DNA of 64,000 nucleotides from Neolewinella lacunae (GCF_014349155.1 NZ_JACSIT010000118.1:78512-142511); one strand, 5' to 3'; positions 20,587 through 30,094 are shown, counted from the stretch's first letter. The notes: generated by a model from the sequence alone, not told the origin. Numbers and translations: made by a program.

Positions 20587-21162
20587 CTACCCCACCACCC
20601 CCGCCCCCACCAAGCCCCCCAAACACCGCCGGGTCATTTCCACGTCTGTTCCTGCGTGGTGTGCGCCGGAAAAACCTTCCCCCAAAAGCTTTTTGTGCAA
20701 TTCTTCCAGGGTAGGCCATTTGTAACCGTAGGGACCGGGTAAGCGACAAAAATCTACGGACGATTTCATGGTGCAGATCATTTTCTTCTTCCCAAAGGGT
20801 GGCTTCCGTCCCGCGCGCAGGTATTCGCTACCGAGTACCTTATGATCAAAATCGAGGTTATGGGCCACCAGCACGTCCGCCTGGACTATTGCGGCGGTAA
20901 ATTGGTCGAGTACTTCCAGTAAAGGCTTTCCCTCCCGCAGCGAACGCTGCTGGGTGATGCCGTGCATTTTGGCTGCCGCAGCGCTGATCGGCACTTTCGT
21001 CTGGATAATGAAGCATTCTGCCGCCAGGGTATTCATTTCCCCGTCCACCAACTGCCAGGCGAGTTGGACAATGGAGGGCCAGTTGCCAATATCCTTCATC
21101 GGTGCTTTCCAGGATTTCGGCAGGCCGGTAGTTTCCGTATCGAAAATTAGGTAGGTGGGCAT
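20587..21162 (-). CDS. DnaQ-like 3'-5' exonuclease (DEDDh)
   Basis: 191 residues with all exonuclease motifs: Exo I FDTETTGLP at the N-terminus, Exo II VAHNLDFDHKVL near residue 100 and Exo III HHAGTDVEMT near 168-177. It resembles the epsilon proofreading domain but has no polymerase-binding tail. It could act in DNA repair, RNA trimming or proofreading. DEDDh nucleases can trim CRISPR prespacers in some species, but this gene is separated from the cas operon by a 249-bp gap and is probably an ordinary chromosomal gene. Confidence 0.85.
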   Translation of the reverse strand: MPTYLIFDTETTGLPKSWKAPMKDIGNWPSIVQLAWQLVDGEMNTLAAECFIIQTKVPISAAAAKMHGITQQRSLREGKPLLEVLDQFTAAIVQADVLVAHNLDFDHKVLGSEYLRAGRKPPFGKKKMICTMKSSVDFCRLPGPYGYKWPTLEELHKKLLGEGFSGAHHAGTDVEMTRRCLGGLVGAGVVG

Positions 21163-21304
21163 GAGCTGATCTTTCCAGCCGTAATATTAGCGCTTTTTTA
21201 TTTCCGAGGCCATTGGGTGTGGCCCCCCTGCCTTTCCCGCAATAATATGCGCTTGCCCCTCCCTCGCTCCCCCCCCTTTGGGGGTTGGGGGGCCAACTCC
21301 CCCT

Positions 21305-21322
21305 GCACCTGCGGCCGCGCCC
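21305..21322 (+). repeat. Dispersed 18-bp motif, copy 5
   Basis: GCACCTGCGGCCGCGCCC, perfect consensus, pointing to the di-haem gene 318 bp downstream. Confidence 0.88.
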
Positions 21323-21373
21323 AGATTTGCGGTCCCACCCGCACGGCCGCGCTTCAAACGGGCACAAGCAAAA

Positions 21374-21391
21374 GGGCGCGGCCGCAGGTGC
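21374..21391 (-). repeat. Dispersed 18-bp motif, copy 6
   Basis: GCACCTGCGGCCGCGCCC on the minus strand, pointing to the exonuclease gene 211 bp downstream; it forms an inverted pair with copy 5. Confidence 0.88.
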
Positions 21392-21640
21392 AACCCAAAA
21401 ACGAAGGAGCAAGGCAAGGCCCACGCCAGCCTGCCCTGCTTCGTCACCCAAAAAAGCAGGTATTTCTACGTGTTTTCCCCCGTAGCCCCCCGGAAACGAG
21501 CGGCCGGGAGTACAAAAGCCAAAAGTTGTAAACTACTTTACGGCACGCAAAGCCGCCGCCCGCTCAGGGAGGACTTTGCCTTTCGTCAGCACTTTTCGCG
21601 GCTTCCCTTCTGGAAGCGCCAGCACCCATAAATAAAAGTC

Positions 21641-23494
21641 ATGAAAAAGTACATTTTTTTCGCCTCCTGCGTGGGGCTGTTTTTCATTGCCTGCAACGTA
21701 AGTACGGCCCTCGTAATGCCCAAAGACGTAAAATACGTGAAGGAGGTGGGGGAAGTACCCGAAAGGCTATCGCTGGAACAAAACTGGCCGGATTCCATCA
21801 AAGAAAAATTCTGGTTTACCCCCCAGGGCGCGGAGGTACTGCCCTACGCCTGGTTTACCTGGCTGGAGCAGGCGGATAGCGAAGAACTTTTCCGGAGTGC
21901 GGAGCATATGTCCGACCTGGGTTATTTGCCCATGAAGACGTCTAAATTTAATCCTTCCGGATTGCCCATCGGCTTTGTCATGACGCGGCAGAATTCCGCC
22001 GAAGGGGCCATGGTGGGCTTTACCTGCGCCGCCTGCCATACCAACCAACTGGATTACGATGGCAATAAATACTTAATCGATGGAGCCCCGACCCTGGCGA
22101 ATTTCGTCGGCTTTTTTGAGGAATTAATCCTGGCGATGAACGCAACCCACCGCGACGATAAAAAATTCCAGCGCTTTGCCCAGAATGTCCTTGGCAGCAA
22201 TTATTCGGTACAGTCCGCAAAAAAGCTGCGCAGCGACCTACTCCAACAAGCCACCGCTTCCGGGCAGCGCCAAATCGTTAACGCTTTACCCGAACATTAT
22301 CCCAAAGATTTTACCAGTTACGGCCGGCTCGATGCATTTACCAATATTGAAAATGCGGGTACGGCATTCGGCCTTAATATGCTGAGCAACCGCAACGCGG
22401 CCATTGCCCCGGTATCTTATCCCTTCCTGTGGGGTACGCACCAGTCGGACGTAGTCCAGTGGAACTGCTCGGCACCGAATACGCCAGTGGTGGGCCCGCT
22501 GGTGCGCAACACCGGCCAGGTGGTGGGCGTTTTTGGTGGCCTGGAAATCGAAAGAGCGGGCTGGCTGGCGCGGCTGCTGGGTAAAAAAATAAAGTACTCT
22601 TCCACCATCGATTTTCACGGATTGGGAGCCCTCGAATTGTACGTCAAAAACCTGCGTTCACCGCGCTGGGAAGACGCCAATTTCCCGGCCATCAACCTGG
22701 ATTTGGCCGCAGCGGGCGAGCCCCTGTTTAAAAGGGAATGCGCAAGGTGCCATCAGGTGATCAAGCCAGCCGACGAAGGCAAAAAATACGTCTCCGCCCG
22801 CACGCCGCTCGATTCCCTGGGCACCGACCCGATAACCGCCTGGGCGGCCGAGCACCACATGGGCGCTACGGGAATTTTGAAAGGAACCAAGGCCGAAATT
22901 TTGGTCGGCGAACGTTTTCGCGATAGTGCACAGTCCATCCAGATTCCCGTCAACGGCGTCGTAGGCCTGGTACTCAAAAATCCGGTTAAAGCGCTCTCCG
23001 CAGCCGCCATCACCGGCGAAAAGGGCACCGAGACCAAGTCGTGGCGAAAGCAAGTTAAGCACCACGAAGACATCCGGGATTCCATCGTCGAGCACCGTTT
23101 TGACCAGCACGGCTTCATGGAATTACAACTCGTGGACACGGCAGAGCCCGACGACTTCACCCAAACGGATAAAAACCTTGACGGGCTGGTTTACAAAGGC
23201 CGGCCGCTGAACGGCATCTGGGCCACTGCGCCCTACCTCCACAACGGTTCGGTACCAACGCTCTGGGATTTGATGACCCCGCCTAAGCAGCGCCCGACGG
23301 AATTTTGGGTGGGCAGCCGGGAGTTCGACCCCGTGAAAGTAGGCTTCCGCACCGACGAAGGGAAAAACCTCTTCCGGGTCAACGACAAAAACGGCAGAGT
23401 CATGGAAGGCAATTCCAACCTGGGCCACAACTTCGGTACCCACCTGACGGAAAGAGAACGCCGCGCCATTGTGGAATACATGAAAACGTTATAA
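21641..23494 (+). CDS. Di-haem cytochrome c, RoxA/peroxidase-like
   Basis: 617 residues with a lipoprotein-type signal (FFASCVGLFFIAC). Two c-type haem sites are present: CAACH at 129-133 and CARCH at 367-371. The C-terminal signature LNGIWATAPYLHNGSVPTLWDL is typical of the RoxA/RoxB-like branch of di-haem peroxidases. Family members include rubber oxygenases and uncharacterised periplasmic oxidoreductases; which chemistry applies here is unknown. It is followed 19 bp later by a catalase-like gene, which suggests a shared oxidative or lipid-peroxide function. Confidence 0.85.
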   Translation: MKKYIFFASCVGLFFIACNVSTALVMPKDVKYVKEVGEVPERLSLEQNWPDSIKEKFWFTPQGAEVLPYAWFTWLEQADSEELFRSAEHMSDLGYLPMKTSKFNPSGLPIGFVMTRQNSAEGAMVGFTCAACHTNQLDYDGNKYLIDGAPTLANFVGFFEELILAMNATHRDDKKFQRFAQNVLGSNYSVQSAKKLRSDLLQQATASGQRQIVNALPEHYPKDFTSYGRLDAFTNIENAGTAFGLNMLSNRNAAIAPVSYPFLWGTHQSDVVQWNCSAPNTPVVGPLVRNTGQVVGVFGGLEIERAGWLARLLGKKIKYSSTIDFHGLGALELYVKNLRSPRWEDANFPAINLDLAAAGEPLFKRECARCHQVIKPADEGKKYVSARTPLDSLGTDPITAWAAEHHMGATGILKGTKAEILVGERFRDSAQSIQIPVNGVVGLVLKNPVKALSAAAITGEKGTETKSWRKQVKHHEDIRDSIVEHRFDQHGFMELQLVDTAEPDDFTQTDKNLDGLVYKGRPLNGIWATAPYLHNGSVPTLWDLMTPPKQRPTEFWVGSREFDPVKVGFRTDEGKNLFRVNDKNGRVMEGNSNLGHNFGTHLTERERRAIVEYMKTL

Positions 23495-23513
23495 AGAAAT
23501 AACCTACTTCAAA

Positions 23514-24602
23514 ATGCATATTTATTCCCTCATTTTCACCCTGCTGCTGATGGGCCTGGGGGGCGGCGTGGCCGCCCAGCGGATAGTCCCACTAATGGCC
23601 ACCGAATACCCCCCGCCGGGGGAAGGGGCGGCCACCCAGAAAATCATCGGCCTGCTCAAGGAACGGCTGGAAAAAGATTTCCCCGCCCCGGAGCGCACCC
23701 TGCGCGACGCCCACCCGAAGCAGCACGGATTGGTGAAGGCAGAATTTACCGTCAGCGAACACATCCCGGCGGAATACCGGGTGGGCGTATTTGCCGAGCC
23801 CCGGACTTTCCACGCCTGGATCCGCTATTCCAATTTATCGGGACAAAAAAAGCCGGACATTGCCAAAGATTCGCGGGGGATGGCCATCAAGCTGATGGGC
23901 GTGGAGGGCGAAAAAATATTGCCCGAGCAGGCCGCTGCAACGACCCAGGATTTCGTTTTCATGAGCACCCAGATTTTTGTGACCAAAGACGTGAAGACCT
24001 TTGGCAAATTATTGAAATCCATCAACGGAGGAAAATTGAGTGCGGGAGCCTTTTTCCTCACCCACCTGGGCCTGTTAAAACTCTTTGCCTCGGTAAATAT
24101 CCAGGTGGCGGATATGTTTGACGTGGAGTGGGGCTCCACCACGCCCTATTTGCTGGGCGACCGGGCGGTGAAGTACGCCGTCTTACCCCAAACGCCCAGC
24201 GGTGCCACGCTGCCCACCGGGACGCCCTCCGACAATTACCTCCGCGAACGAATGGTGCAGACCCTTAAAGACGGTGCGGTGTACCTTGATTTCTACATTC
24301 AAGTCCAGACCGACGCCGAGCTGATGCCGATCGAAGATCCCCGTGTGGAATGGAGCCAGGACCTTTCCCCCTTCGTCAAGGTGGCCACCATCAAGGTCCT
24401 CCAGCAAACTTTTGACACGCCGGCGCAGCAGTTGTACGGCGACCAACTCTCCTTCACCCCCTGGCACGCGCTGCCCGTGCACCGGCCCATGGGCGGGCTC
24501 AACCGGGGCCGCCGGGCGATCTACGATACGATGTCGAAGTTTCGCCACACCAGAAATGGTGAGGTTTCACAGGAGCCGACGGATTGGAAGACTTTTGAGT
24601 GA
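23514..24602 (+). CDS. Catalase-related secreted haem protein
   Basis: 362 residues with an N-terminal signal peptide ending GGVAAQ. It has a reduced catalase-like core: FHAWIRYSN, DSRGMAIKLMGVEGEK (the R-G-x-A-x-K motif of catalase-like haem proteins) and TQDFVFMSTQIFVTKD. The C-terminal part has FTPWHALPVHRPMGGLNRGRRAIYD, as in the small y4iL-like catalase family. It probably forms an operon with the preceding di-haem protein. The family is thought to act on organic peroxides; true catalase activity is not implied. Confidence 0.8.
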   Translation: MHIYSLIFTLLLMGLGGGVAAQRIVPLMATEYPPPGEGAATQKIIGLLKERLEKDFPAPERTLRDAHPKQHGLVKAEFTVSEHIPAEYRVGVFAEPRTFHAWIRYSNLSGQKKPDIAKDSRGMAIKLMGVEGEKILPEQAAATTQDFVFMSTQIFVTKDVKTFGKLLKSINGGKLSAGAFFLTHLGLLKLFASVNIQVADMFDVEWGSTTPYLLGDRAVKYAVLPQTPSGATLPTGTPSDNYLRERMVQTLKDGAVYLDFYIQVQTDAELMPIEDPRVEWSQDLSPFVKVATIKVLQQTFDTPAQQLYGDQLSFTPWHALPVHRPMGGLNRGRRAIYDTMSKFRHTRNGEVSQEPTDWKTFE

Positions 24603-24609
24603 GGGGAGG

Positions 24610-24711
24610 AGGAAGATAGTGTTGGGAAGGTAGTGTTGGGCTTTAGGCCGACCATAGGCCGTAAGGCCAGCCTCGGCGGCGGATCGGGCTAAAGCCGCGA
24701 CAATACCATAA
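24610..24711. repeat. Imperfect inverted repeat upstream of S41 gene
   Basis: GGGCTTTAGGCCG pairs imperfectly with CGGGCTAAAGCC about 55 bp further on, with GGCCGTAAGGCC folding between. It may be the terminator of the preceding operon. Confidence 0.45.
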
Positions 24712-26709
24712 ATGACCCCAACACCTTACCTTCACGGAAAAGAAACTACTGGCACCGTGCAGCACGCCTCCGTCCCCACTCTGCTCCTCATCCTCTTCCT
24801 TTGCACCTGCGGCCGCGCCCAGGAAAGCCTGACCAATGATTTCAGCTATTTTCCCGCCATGGCGGCTTCGGCGGCCAACCTGGATTACCTGACCAGCAAT
24901 GGCAAAATCGGGCCAGTGGACGCGCTGGTCGCCAGCCTGACCAGCACGGAGGACCTCCGCCCTACCCCACCCGATTACCTGCGCATTGGCGATACCCTGC
25001 TGCCCCTGGCGGGTGGCACCACGGCCGTTCACCTGACCGGCAACGACGGCCGCGACTGGGTCACGATCCACACGCTGAGCCCCGACGACGCTAAGCCCCG
25101 GCGGACAATGTGGAACGCCATCGGCACCTACACGGGCACCCAGTACGATCATGCCTGTTTTTACCTGAAGCTGGAAAAAGGGCAGCCGCACAGCCTGCAA
25201 GCCACGGCCCTGTTTGGGTCGACCGTTCTTTCCCTGGGCCGCACTTTCCCCATTTCGCTGGCCCAGTACAACGAGTTGCCCAACGCAGCGCAACGGGCCG
25301 TGTACCAGGAGGCGGTGACGACCCTGGAGCGCCGCATTTTGGCCCTCGCCGAGCACCTCCTGCCAGCGGAGCAACTGCTCTACCTGGCACGGCCATCCAG
25401 CCCAATGACCGCCGCGGAACGCACCTTCGGGCTGGTGCAGTTCTGGACAGAAGTAAAGTACAACTTCGCCTATTTCGATCAGGTTCCTGCGCTGAACTGG
25501 GACGCCGCCCTGCTGGAATACCTGCCTCTGGCGGCAGCGGAGCAGACTAATGCTGCCTATTTCCGCCTGCTGGAACGCTTCTGCGCCCTGCTGCAAGATG
25601 GCCACACCAACGTCTATCCGCCGCCCTACCTGCGCAGCTACTACGACCGTCCGCAGCTGAAAATCGAGCTCGTGGAAGGGCAGCCCGTGGTGGTCAATCA
25701 CGCCGTCGGGTTGGGCCAGACCGTTCCCCTCGGTGCCCGCATTACCGCCGTGGAGGGCCGCAGCGTGGAAGCGCACCTGGAGGAAAACATCTATCCTTAT
25801 ATATCCATCGGCAGCCCGGAAATCCGCCGGCGCTGGGGTGCCCACGACGTGTTGAAGGGGCCATCCGGCACCAATGTCACCTTCACTTTTCAAACCGTGG
25901 AGGGCGGGGAAAAGACCGTCACCCTACCCCGCAACCGCGACAAAAACTGGATTACCTGGGCCGTTGACGAACCGCAGCGCCCCCTGACGGCCTTCACCGT
26001 ACTGGAGGGCGGCATTGGCCACCTGACCCTGAATTCCTTTGGCGACGAAAATGCGGCGACGGAGTTTCTGACCTATTGGCCCGAGATTCGAAAGTGCCGC
26101 GGACTGGTCATTGATTTGCGCTACAACGGGGGTGGCAACTCCGATGTCGGCTACGCGGTGCTCAAGCATTTCACCGGCCAGCCGGTCTTAACGTCTGCCT
26201 GGCGGACGCGGGAAATGCGGTCGGCCAACCGCGCCTGGGGGCAGTTTATGGCCGGCGAAGACCCCGCCAACCTGAGCGAAGACGACGCGCGCAACGTGGC
26301 GATGTACCGGGGCGATTACTGGTTTTTGGGCGCTCCCGATACGATCTGGCCGGCGGCGGATGCCCTGGCCTCCCTGCCCGTGGCCGTGCTCGTGAGCAAT
26401 TACACGGCCTCCGCAGCGGAAGATTTTTTGGTCGCCGCCGATGCCCTGCCGAATTTTACTTTCGTGGGCGAGGCGAGCTTTGGCAGCACGGGGCAGCCCA
26501 TCCAGCTCCGCCTGCCGGGCGGCGGCAGCGCCCGCGTGTGCACTAAGCGCGACACCTACCCCGACGGCCGCGTTTTCGTCGGCCCCGGCGTGCAGGTGGA
26601 CGTTCCCGTCCGCCCCACCATCGCGGAGTATCTGGCGAAAAAAGATGTGGTTTTGGAGCGGGCCTTACAGGGAATAAAGGGGGAAAGGAATAAAGGGGGA
26701 AGGGAGTAA
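24712..26709 (+). CDS. Secreted S41-family (C-terminal processing) peptidase
   Basis: 665 residues. The hydrophobic stretch VPTLLLILFLCTCG is an export signal. A PDZ-like part lies around residues 320-390 (AVGLGQTVPLGARITAVEGRS), followed by the S41 core: GHLTLNSFGDE, GLVIDLRYNGGGNSDVGY, and NYTASAAEDFLVAAD with the candidate nucleophile Ser567. The last residues are a short lysine/glycine-rich repeat. A perfect 18-bp dispersed motif encodes the CTCGRA stretch at the end of the signal peptide. No partner gene is co-transcribed, and the substrate is unknown. Confidence 0.85.
   Translation: MTPTPYLHGKETTGTVQHASVPTLLLILFLCTCGRAQESLTNDFSYFPAMAASAANLDYLTSNGKIGPVDALVASLTSTEDLRPTPPDYLRIGDTLLPLAGGTTAVHLTGNDGRDWVTIHTLSPDDAKPRRTMWNAIGTYTGTQYDHACFYLKLEKGQPHSLQATALFGSTVLSLGRTFPISLAQYNELPNAAQRAVYQEAVTTLERRILALAEHLLPAEQLLYLARPSSPMTAAERTFGLVQFWTEVKYNFAYFDQVPALNWDAALLEYLPLAAAEQTNAAYFRLLERFCALLQDGHTNVYPPPYLRSYYDRPQLKIELVEGQPVVVNHAVGLGQTVPLGARITAVEGRSVEAHLEENIYPYISIGSPEIRRRWGAHDVLKGPSGTNVTFTFQTVEGGEKTVTLPRNRDKNWITWAVDEPQRPLTAFTVLEGGIGHLTLNSFGDENAATEFLTYWPEIRKCRGLVIDLRYNGGGNSDVGYAVLKHFTGQPVLTSAWRTREMRSANRAWGQFMAGEDPANLSEDDARNVAMYRGDYWFLGAPDTIWPAADALASLPVAVLVSNYTASAAEDFLVAADALPNFTFVGEASFGSTGQPIQLRLPGGGSARVCTKRDTYPDGRVFVGPGVQVDVPVRPTIAEYLAKKDVVLERALQGIKGERNKGGRE
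24803..24820 (+). repeat. Dispersed 18-bp motif, copy 7 (inside a signal peptide)
   Basis: GCACCTGCGGCCGCGCCC, perfect, in frame within the S41 peptidase signal-peptide codons. Confidence 0.85.
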
Positions 26710-26716
26710 GGGCTAA

Positions 26717-26734
26717 GGGCGCGGCCGCAGGTGC
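26717..26734 (-). repeat. Dispersed 18-bp motif, copy 8
   Basis: Perfect copy in the convergent gap between the S41 peptidase and the CsgG/FlgO-like trio. Confidence 0.85.
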
Positions 26735-26809
26735 GAGGGAGGGGGATGAGGAGCAGAGGCGGTCAGGCCCACTGTAAAGCTGGTGATATTAGCAGAAACT
26801 CTCCTTTTC

Positions 26810-27880
26810 TCAATGCACGGAAACGCCCTTGAATTCTACGTTGTAGTATCCAGATTCTGAGTCCCAGCAATGCATTGCAAATGCCGCGATGCTGTTTATC
26901 CGCTGTTGTACCTGACTGAATCGAAAGGTAAGACGCACATTATAATTAGCGATAAGTGTTTTTTCAACTCTATAACTAGTACTTGATTTATCGCCCAGGA
27001 CGATTTCGGCCGGAAGATACTCGTTTTGGTTCTCTGCAGCGAAAATCCGGGTACCGTTTTCTAAATAAATGGTTAGATTGACATCCTTAGTGCGTGGCGT
27101 AACCTGTAGTACACACTCCATATTTTGCCCCGATTGGGCGCAGGACATCAATTCAAACACCATACTATTGTTTCGCCACGTAGCTATGCTGCCCCGGCTG
27201 CTGACGTCCGTCATAGTGGTTCTTCCACCGGTTCCTGTAATTGGGGGAGATATTGACTGAACCTGCGGGGTAGAACCAATTAAATCGTTAATTTTCGTAG
27301 TCTTAATGAACCTGGCGCGGGACATAGCCTTTACGCTCTTGTCTTTATCTACGGCTTGGAAGGTGACCAGTATTTCGTCGCCCTCATCCACAATGGTGCC
27401 ACCTACGAAGTGTTTTACTTTGGCCAAGGGATTGGAGCTTTTGGTTAGCAAGAGTAATCCTCCCAAAGCTGCCGCTGCGCCGCCCACCAGCCAGGGGTCT
27501 ACTTTTCCATCACCAGAATTACTATTAGCGTTATTGGCTGTATTGTTACTATTTACTGGGGTAGAACCGTTGGCAGCACGTCTTTGCTGATCAGCCGCTA
27601 TTTCGTTCATTGCCAGGTCAAAATCATCGTTGGACATCACTTCAAAGTCAGTTCCGCTTTGCAAAAAAGCGTAGGCTAACTCATCGGCAAAGTACTTACC
27701 GAGAACGGTATTAGGGTTACCGTTAAAGCTGAGTCGCACCAAAGCCACCTTCTTGGCCCTATCGCGGGAGAGTTGTGTCTTGAGTTCCTGGGCAACCTGG
27801 CGCATGGCCTGTGCTTCGCTTTGGGCAATCGTGGGATCGGTCAGCAACAGAAACGTGATAAAGGGGAGTAAGAATTTCAT
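26810..27880 (-). CDS. Secreted CsgG/FlgO-like protein, third gene of trio
   Basis: 356 residues from MKFLLPFITFLLL (27880), which gives a clean signal peptide; the frame is open to 27928 but would then overlap the upstream gene's 3' end. The N-terminal half (KKVALVRLSFNGNPNTVLGKYFADELAYAF, then FEVMSNDDFDLAMNEI) resembles the nucleotide-hydrolase-like fold of CsgG/FlgO proteins. An N/S-rich linker and a hydrophobic segment (WLVGGAAAALGGLLLL) precede a C-terminal beta domain similar to that of the next gene upstream. Function unknown. Confidence 0.75.
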   Translation of the reverse strand: MKFLLPFITFLLLTDPTIAQSEAQAMRQVAQELKTQLSRDRAKKVALVRLSFNGNPNTVLGKYFADELAYAFLQSGTDFEVMSNDDFDLAMNEIAADQQRRAANGSTPVNSNNTANNANSNSGDGKVDPWLVGGAAAALGGLLLLTKSSNPLAKVKHFVGGTIVDEGDEILVTFQAVDKDKSVKAMSRARFIKTTKINDLIGSTPQVQSISPPITGTGGRTTMTDVSSRGSIATWRNNSMVFELMSCAQSGQNMECVLQVTPRTKDVNLTIYLENGTRIFAAENQNEYLPAEIVLGDKSSTSYRVEKTLIANYNVRLTFRFSQVQQRINSIAAFAMHCWDSESGYYNVEFKGVSVH

Positions 27881-27887
27881 GTGATGC

Positions 27888-28823
27888 TTATTTAAAATGG
27901 ATGTTATTAAGGTGATAGTCAAACTCATAAATCGAGTAAGTCTTGCCGCGCAAGGTGAGGGTGGCCCCGTTGGTAAAGCGTCCAGGAAATTGTACTAAAG
28001 CTTTATACGGACGTCCGGCAACCAAGGGCGCGCTCAGCTGATAGGTACTTTGACGTCCATCCAGATATATTCCTACTGGCCCTACCCTGCGATTGCCCTG
28101 GCTCAGGTAGGTTCCTTCGCCAAACAGGATGAGCGTCTCGTTACGTCCCGAACTGGACACCGTGAATGTACAATTGACCCCTCCGCTGGCATGGGCACAA
28201 TCATCCAACTGGATTTGAATCGGTCCGGACTTAAACACTTCGTAAGCACCGCTGCTAGCCACTTGGGGCGGGCTTCCCCCAGAGCCGGTGGGAGCTGCTT
28301 TTGCCTTTGTCCCTGTGTATTTCCCATCAATGGACGGGACCCGCGTGAGGTAACCACGGCACAATGCGCCGATGGTTTGCTTCTCCAACAGGCAATACTT
28401 AAAGTAAATGCGGTAGTGATCTGCTTGCTGGTAAATCTTTCCGTATACAATGGCTGAAATACCGGTCATCCGCCCCAACCGGATGACGGTGTTATCGTCC
28501 AGTAAACCATTAGCCCCAAGGTCTACTTCGTCCATCAGCTTTTGAAAATGACTGCGGTCTACGATGGTGAAGGGTTCGGCCGATGTGCTAAGGGCGTAAC
28601 TTATCTCATCTGCCAAAAGGGAGCCCAATTGGACGGCATTTCCGTCAGCATCCAAAATGTCTCCGATGGCGATGTTGTGTCCAGTCAATGACGATTTAGC
28701 CACTGCGGCGATTTCCTCGGCAATAATTTTCACCTCCCGATCAAAAACGGACTGGCCCGCTAGGAAGAGGGGGGCTGCTAAAAGCAAAAGCATACCAAGG
28801 TTGCGTGTTTTTCCTATCGACAT
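27888..28823 (-). CDS. Secreted CsgG/FlgO-like protein, second gene of trio
   Basis: 311 residues with an N-terminal signal peptide (LLLLAAPLFLAGQ). It has a CsgG/FlgO-like domain with SLLADEISYALSTSAEPFTIVDRSHFQKLMDE and a region GRMTGISAIVYGKIYQ. After a G/S/A linker comes a beta domain (IQLDDCAHASGGVNCTFTV) that parallels the C-terminal domain of the downstream gene, including a spaced cysteine pair. The two look like paralogues. Its start overlaps the upstream gene by 10 bp. Outer-membrane or periplasmic location is inferred. Confidence 0.75.
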   Translation of the reverse strand: MSIGKTRNLGMLLLLAAPLFLAGQSVFDREVKIIAEEIAAVAKSSLTGHNIAIGDILDADGNAVQLGSLLADEISYALSTSAEPFTIVDRSHFQKLMDEVDLGANGLLDDNTVIRLGRMTGISAIVYGKIYQQADHYRIYFKYCLLEKQTIGALCRGYLTRVPSIDGKYTGTKAKAAPTGSGGSPPQVASSGAYEVFKSGPIQIQLDDCAHASGGVNCTFTVSSSGRNETLILFGEGTYLSQGNRRVGPVGIYLDGRQSTYQLSAPLVAGRPYKALVQFPGRFTNGATLTLRGKTYSIYEFDYHLNNIHFK

Positions 28824-29869
28824 AGATGAAGGGGCAGTTGTGCAAACTCGTTGCTTCCTAAAAGTTTTTCGGTGTAATCTTGCATGGCCAGCGTAGCATC
28901 GCCCGCCGGACCTGCACCTGATTTACTGATGTTAACGGTGAAGTATTCTTCGGAAGACAAGACCAGTAAGCCAATTTCGGTGTTACCCGATACTACATTA
29001 AAAGCGCGTCCTTCCATCGTTTTGGAGCTTGTCTCCAGGTTGGAACGTACCGTGCAGATACATTTCAATTGATCCGTGGGCAGAATTCTACCGATCGTTC
29101 CCGCATCTCCCTGCCAGAGTTTAGCGCTATGCTTTGCAATGAATGCGGAAGAAAGTAAACTGTTGCTGACGGCAAAACCTTTCCGGCCAAGGTGCATACT
29201 TATCGACCCAGATAAACCTACATCCTTCCCTGAGTACCCCTGTAAAGAAATGTTATAGTGCTTTGAACTGGTCAGCCAGTTTGTTGCTGCATTTTTTTCA
29301 ACCGGGGCATCGCTTGGGCTGGGGGCAATTCTAGCCTTATCGGTTCTAGTTTCGGGAGAAACCACTGTTTTTTCCGGTTTTGGCTCTGTGGGCTGTTTCG
29401 TATGCCCCCCACTGCCGTCAACGAGTGCGTAAATTTTCTTTTTGAACTCTTCGATAATTATTTCTCTTCGTGCTTCTTTTTCTTCTTCAGATAGAATTTT
29501 ACTCTGGCAATATAGTCTTTCGAAGGTGCAGGCTACCCCCCGTAGAAGATTAGCTTTTTGGGTAATCTCGGGATCGGCAACGAGAATTTCCCGAACCACC
29601 TTATCGAGATGATTCTCATCAACCTTGACTCTGGTGTGTCCACTTCCTTCTGCGTCAATGATCTGTTGCACTTTAGCAGTCAACTTCCCTTCTATTCCAG
29701 TATCCAATTCCTTGCTCCAGTCCATGCCTTTTTCCATGCGGACTTGATCATAGAACTCGTCCACAATACAGACTGTGCAAGGTACCTCTTCAGGAGTAGG
29801 TGGCTCTAGCCATTGAAAATAGGCCAGCAAGGCTACCGAAATTAAGAGCAATAGTGCCAGGTATTTCAT
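28814..29869 (-). CDS. Unknown membrane-anchored protein, first gene of trio
   Basis: 351 residues from MKYLALLLLISVALLAYFQ (29869), a signal anchor. A cysteine-containing motif (CTVCIVDEFYDQV), a charged helical region around residues 60-150 and a P/T-rich linker precede a C-terminal beta-rich domain (about 200-345). I do not recognise the family. It is translationally coupled to the CsgG/FlgO-like gene downstream, so the three products probably form one envelope complex. Base composition is more AT-rich than the flanking genes. Confidence 0.7.
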   Translation of the reverse strand: MKYLALLLLISVALLAYFQWLEPPTPEEVPCTVCIVDEFYDQVRMEKGMDWSKELDTGIEGKLTAKVQQIIDAEGSGHTRVKVDENHLDKVVREILVADPEITQKANLLRGVACTFERLYCQSKILSEEEKEARREIIIEEFKKKIYALVDGSGGHTKQPTEPKPEKTVVSPETRTDKARIAPSPSDAPVEKNAATNWLTSSKHYNISLQGYSGKDVGLSGSISMHLGRKGFAVSNSLLSSAFIAKHSAKLWQGDAGTIGRILPTDQLKCICTVRSNLETSSKTMEGRAFNVVSGNTEIGLLVLSSEEYFTVNISKSGAGPAGDATLAMQDYTEKLLGSNEFAQLPLHLCR

Positions 29870-30017
29870 CAGATGGAGGGAAGGTCGAACAATGTTACGA
29901 CACAAGCTTGATTGTACATAACAGTTAAACACTTATATCAAAAAAGTTGCAGTGAAACAGATTCAATACTGCTCTTGTCGCGGGAGCTCCCTCCCCAGCT
30001 CTTCATCCCTATCCCCG

Positions 30018-30035
30018 GCACCTGCGGCCGCGCCC
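30018..30035 (+). repeat. Dispersed 18-bp motif, copy 9
   Basis: Perfect copy 59 bp upstream of the pirin start, in sense orientation. Confidence 0.88.
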
Positions 30036-30094
30036 ACCTATCGCAACCTAACCCGCACCCGCGCGTTTAATGTATCTACATCAATTTTCTACCC

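Larger units (their letters stand above)
21163..21640. other. Gene-free stretch with two facing 18-bp motifs
   Basis: 478 bp between the divergently transcribed exonuclease and di-haem protein genes. It holds two perfect copies of the dispersed motif in opposite orientation (21305-21322 and 21374-21391), each pointing towards the gene on its side. The rest is G/C-homopolymer-rich. I find no convincing gene. Confidence 0.6.

Noticed and set aside
20587..21162. DEDDh exonuclease as part of the CRISPR adaptation module
   Set aside because: It is separated from the cas operon by a 249-bp gap; nothing but proximity supports the link.
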